Positions 32,522-35,236 of a stretch of 35,236 nucleotides of DNA are shown in pieces. This DNA comes from Planctomycetota bacterium. Lineage in GTDB: Bacteria; Planctomycetota; UBA11346. Made by a program: the position numbers and the translations under genes. The DNA lies in NCBI GenBank assembly GCA_028280785.1, contig JANQLF010000088.1:1-35236 (forward strand). Reading direction: 5' to 3'. How positions within the stretch are numbered: the stretch's first letter is position 1; each line of letters opens with the position of its first letter. Under the pieces are notes generated by a model. That model saw only the letters and a list, made by a program, of their open reading frames with translations, ran no database searches and was not told the DNA's origin.

Positions 32522-35185
32522 ATGCTCACACCAGGTTGTACCGTTGGTAATATTAAAATCGGCAAGCTCCTCGGCCGTGGTGCGATGGGCGAGGTCTATA
32601 GTGGCGAGCAAATCACCTTAAAGCGCGCTGTTGCAATTAAGCGTATTGCTGGCCACTTAGCCGATGATCCTGAAATCATCCAACGCTTTGCCCGTGAGGC
32701 GCAATGCGTTGCGATGATTAATAGCCCCAATGTTGTTGCGGTTTTTGAGTTTGGTCAATTCATCGATGATCAAAATGACAAGCATTATTTAATTGTCATG
32801 GAACTGGTCGATGGTGGCTATGATTTAAAGAGCTGCATTGGTACTGAAATAAATTGGCAGCAGGCATCGAGTGTTATCATGCAAGTTGCTGACGGCTTAA
32901 CCGCAGCGAAAGAACACGACGTTATTCACCGTGATATTAAACCTGATAATATCATGTTGAGTAAAAAAGGTGTTGCTAAATTAGCAGATTTTGGCCTGGC
33001 TAAAAATGTAGATTCAACAGCGATGACCATGGAAGGCACCTTAATGGGTACGCCTAATTATATGCCGCCTGAGGCATGTAAGGGCGAAGCTATTGGTGCA
33101 CAAGGCGACGTCTATTCACTTGGTGCAACCTGGTATCATTTAATCACGGGCATGCCGTTGTTTACTGCCGCAAATACCATGGCGTTATTGCGTGCACATT
33201 GCGACGAAGAGCCCAAGCCAATTCAACAAGTTGTACCCGGTATACCCGATGAAGTTGCTAATTTAATTATGCGCTGTGTGGCTAAAGATCAAAACACACG
33301 GCCATCGGTTGCTGAGATTTATAAAGTATTATCCGGTATTAATGACGTGCCGGCTAAGGTTCCTGAATTAGTGCGCATTGCTGACGCCGCGAAAAAAGCA
33401 GAGAAGCAAGACGAAAGCACTATGGCGACCATGAAACAGCCGATGGCAACAGATGATGATGCCACATTTATGGCTGGGGATGGACAGGCAGAAACGATCG
33501 TTACCGATCAATATCAAAATCAGTCCGGAGACGTAACGGCTTTCGCAACGACTGGCGGCAATGATGATATGACCTTAATGGCTGATACCTCGGCCAGTGC
33601 TGCTGAAGATAAAGGCAGCGCCGTTGAATCGACACAAGTCGCTAAAACCGGATCAAAAGCACCGTTATTAATTGTTGCCGTACTGGTTATTGCGGCGGGT
33701 ATCGGTGCGGTCGTTGCAATGGGTGGTGGAGATAAGACCGATCCCGTTGATGACCCAACACCACCAGCAAATAATACGACTACGGTTGCGGTCAATTCCA
33801 ATAATGGAACTGATCATCAACAGACACCGACAACTAATGTTGAAGATCCAAAAAAAGATCCAGAACCAAATAACACTGAACAAAAAGATCCTGAGCCGAC
33901 ACCAAAAACAGTAGATACGGCGCCAATGGTGAAAGCTGTCAATGAAGCCTTGGCAGCAAAAGAATACACTAAAGCAAAAACTGCTTATGACGAACTGGCG
34001 AAACACAGTACCGACCACGCAGCGTTATTAACACAAATTGAAGATGGTCAGAAAAATCAACAACGCGTTGCCGATGAATTAAAGAAATTACATGAGCAGA
34101 AATATTATGCGACCTTGGGTGAAAAACTCACGATAGCTAAAGAGTACCCTGAGTTAAAAGATCTTTGCGCTACTTATCAAAAAGCCTGCGACGATGCTGC
34201 TAAAGTGGTGATTACGGAATTGGCAAAAACCGAAGCCTTAGTTGGTCAACAACACTGGGAAGCCGCTGCATCTGCCATCAGTAAGGTTGACACCAATCAA
34301 CAGGTCATTGGTGCAGACGCACATACCAAACGTGGTACATTACAAAAGAAAATTGATCCGGCATTGCATCAGCAAAAAGCGGTGCAGAGCGCATTAACAC
34401 AATTGCATGTAAAAGAACACTATGCTCTCCTGGCCATTGAATTGCCCAAAGCGAAAGATTATCCGGAATTAAATGCGCAGTCGACTAAACTAAAAACTGC
34501 GGTCATGGATTTTAATGCCAAGACCAAGTCTAGTTTAGACACAGCCCAAACGCATATTGATAAGTCTGAATGGAGTGATGCCCAGGCTTTGTTAAAAGGC
34601 GTTGCTGCGAAGGAAGAGATCATTGGCAAAGAAGCACTTGGCCGCTTGAATACCATGCAGGCAAAAATTAATGCTGAATTGAAGGACCAAGAAAAAGTGG
34701 CGGTCAGTCTTAAACAAATTCACGACAAGGGGCAGTTCGCGGTTCTTGATCGAGCGCTGTCCAAGGCTGATCCCTACCCTGGATTAAAGCCAACTGTTGA
34801 GACCTATAAAAAAGCAATTGCGGATAAAAATAAAGCAGTATCTGCAGATTTAAAGAAGGCCGAGTCGGCAATTGCTGCACAAAAATGGGCAGATGCATCG
34901 GCGGCATTAAAAGCTATTGGTGAAGATCCTTTAGTGGTTGGTAAGGGTCCTGTGGTTCGGGCACAGAAATTACAAACAACCTTAAATGAAACAGCTTCAG
35001 CAGCCGTAACGACAGCGATGAATAATGCAGTAGCAGGCGTAGAAGCAGGGACCGCTGAGGGTTTGAAAAAAGCGAGCACAGAATTGCGAGGTGCGTTGCC
35101 GGCGGCCAAGGCCTGCGGACGTGAAAATGAATTAAAACTGATGATGGTTAAGTTGGTTGAAATTATAGAAAAAAGAGGCGAATAA
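32522..35185 (+). CDS. Transmembrane Hanks-type Ser/Thr protein kinase with extracytoplasmic repeats
   Basis: The kinase domain (about 10-270) is complete and looks active: glycine loop GRGAMGEV (18-25), Lys40 in VAIK, HRDIKPDN (136-143), DFG (156-158) and the P+1/APE region MPPEA (181-185). A Thr/Met/Asp-rich juxtamembrane stretch follows (about 300-375). A single transmembrane helix lies at about 381-402, then a Pro/Asn/Thr-rich linker and an extracytoplasmic part with three tandem ~105-residue helical repeats (513-826). It has no PASTA repeats. The start is 5 bp after the LpoB-like gene. The topology suggests a sensor of the envelope that signals inward. Which ligand it binds is unknown; an N-terminal kinase and periplasmic C-terminus is the usual bacterial arrangement. 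Confidence 0.93.
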   Translation: MLTPGCTVGNIKIGKLLGRGAMGEVYSGEQITLKRAVAIKRIAGHLADDPEIIQRFAREAQCVAMINSPNVVAVFEFGQFIDDQNDKHYLIVMELVDGGYDLKSCIGTEINWQQASSVIMQVADGLTAAKEHDVIHRDIKPDNIMLSKKGVAKLADFGLAKNVDSTAMTMEGTLMGTPNYMPPEACKGEAIGAQGDVYSLGATWYHLITGMPLFTAANTMALLRAHCDEEPKPIQQVVPGIPDEVANLIMRCVAKDQNTRPSVAEIYKVLSGINDVPAKVPELVRIADAAKKAEKQDESTMATMKQPMATDDDATFMAGDGQAETIVTDQYQNQSGDVTAFATTGGNDDMTLMADTSASAAEDKGSAVESTQVAKTGSKAPLLIVAVLVIAAGIGAVVAMGGGDKTDPVDDPTPPANNTTTVAVNSNNGTDHQQTPTTNVEDPKKDPEPNNTEQKDPEPTPKTVDTAPMVKAVNEALAAKEYTKAKTAYDELAKHSTDHAALLTQIEDGQKNQQRVADELKKLHEQKYYATLGEKLTIAKEYPELKDLCATYQKACDDAAKVVITELAKTEALVGQQHWEAAASAISKVDTNQQVIGADAHTKRGTLQKKIDPALHQQKAVQSALTQLHVKEHYALLAIELPKAKDYPELNAQSTKLKTAVMDFNAKTKSSLDTAQTHIDKSEWSDAQALLKGVAAKEEIIGKEALGRLNTMQAKINAELKDQEKVAVSLKQIHDKGQFAVLDRALSKADPYPGLKPTVETYKKAIADKNKAVSADLKKAESAIAAQKWADASAALKAIGEDPLVVGKGPVVRAQKLQTTLNETASAAVTTAMNNAVAGVEAGTAEGLKKASTELRGALPAAKACGRENELKLMMVKLVEIIEKRGE
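34058..34999 (+). repeat. Three tandem ~105-residue repeats encoded in the kinase C-terminal region
   Basis: Repeat 1 is residues 513-616, repeat 2 is 617-721 and repeat 3 is 722-826. Shared anchors in order are L(H)-x-K-x-(Y/F)-A-x-L, A-x-x-Y-P-x-L, (H/E/K)-W-x-(D/A)-A and a (V/I)-(I/V)-G element. A weaker half-copy lies just before, at about 470-510. The repeats look helical and bear no resemblance to PASTA domains. The DNA copies have diverged, so this is an old duplication. Confidence 0.8.
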
Positions 35186-35187
35186 AT

Positions 35188-35236
35188 ATGAAACATTTTT
35201 TAATTGCTGTTGTTGGTTTGTTGTCACTCACTGCTT
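35188..35236 (+). CDS. Start of an exported protein (3' end outside window)
   Basis: The ATG 2 bp after the kinase stop has GAGGCGA just upstream and begins MKHFLIAVVGLLSLTA, a basic then hydrophobic signal-peptide start. Only 16 codons are visible, so the family cannot be named. It belongs to the same operon as the kinase, LpoB-like and COG3014-like genes. Confidence 0.7.
   Translation, partial: MKHFLIAVVGLLSLTA

Overview
This window comes from a moderate-GC, Gram-negative bacterium. It encodes two lipoproteins with clear lipoboxes, an LpoB-like penicillin-binding-protein activator, a LolA-like periplasmic protein, and many signal-peptide proteins. A Hanks-type Ser/Thr kinase with a large extracytoplasmic region, many secreted TPR/PDZ proteins with Lys/Glu-rich tails, and a multidomain secreted glycoside hydrolase together suggest the PVC group (Lentisphaerota/Planctomycetota-like). 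That placement is an inference from gene content, not a phylogeny. No rRNA, tRNA, CRISPR array, transposase or phage gene was seen. The window is densely coding; the longest gene-free stretch is about 200 bp.

Layout. 1-1730 (+): end of argJ overlapping a GSCFA-family gene. 1727-3637 (-): LolA-like gene, BFD-type ferredoxin-like gene and trpD, probably one operon. 3736-6460 (+): DJ-1/PfpI protein, a Lys-rich secreted protein, coaD and a short GspF/PilC-like membrane protein, closed by a hairpin terminator. 6599-8342 (-): mnmA and a PduO-type cobalamin adenosyltransferase. 8406-9662 (+): proA, convergent with thrB (-). 10761-12458 (+): two-domain SppA. 12459-12659: an unusual highly structured intergenic region. 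12660-18478 (+): three secreted TPR-type proteins, two of them tandem paralogues, closed by a strong terminator. 18540-21268 (-): two PDZ proteins and ftsY. 21374-22159 (+): divergent KsgA/Erm-type methyltransferase. 22297-25677 (+): large clan-A-like glycoside hydrolase. 25750-26940 (-): fabV, divergent from fabI (+), which is followed by a U32/RlhA-like gene. 30294 to the window end (+): COG3014-like lipoprotein, LpoB-like lipoprotein, Ser/Thr kinase and the start of another exported protein.

Much of the window is housekeeping: arginine, tryptophan, proline and threonine synthesis, CoA, tRNA and rRNA modification, SRP targeting and fatty-acid synthesis. The most interesting items are: (1) a candidate pseudoknotted RNA or cis-regulatory leader at 12506-12653, in which one segment can pair either into a pseudoknot or with the likely ribosome-binding region of the large TPR gene; (2) an LpoB/COG3014/Ser-Thr-kinase operon whose kinase has three tandem ~105-residue extracytoplasmic repeats; (3) two non-homologous-type enoyl reductases, FabV and FabI, encoded back to back; (4) a dispersed CCACAGAT-type inverted repeat found in two convergent intergenic gaps; (5) a KsgA/Erm homologue with an NPPF catalytic motif.
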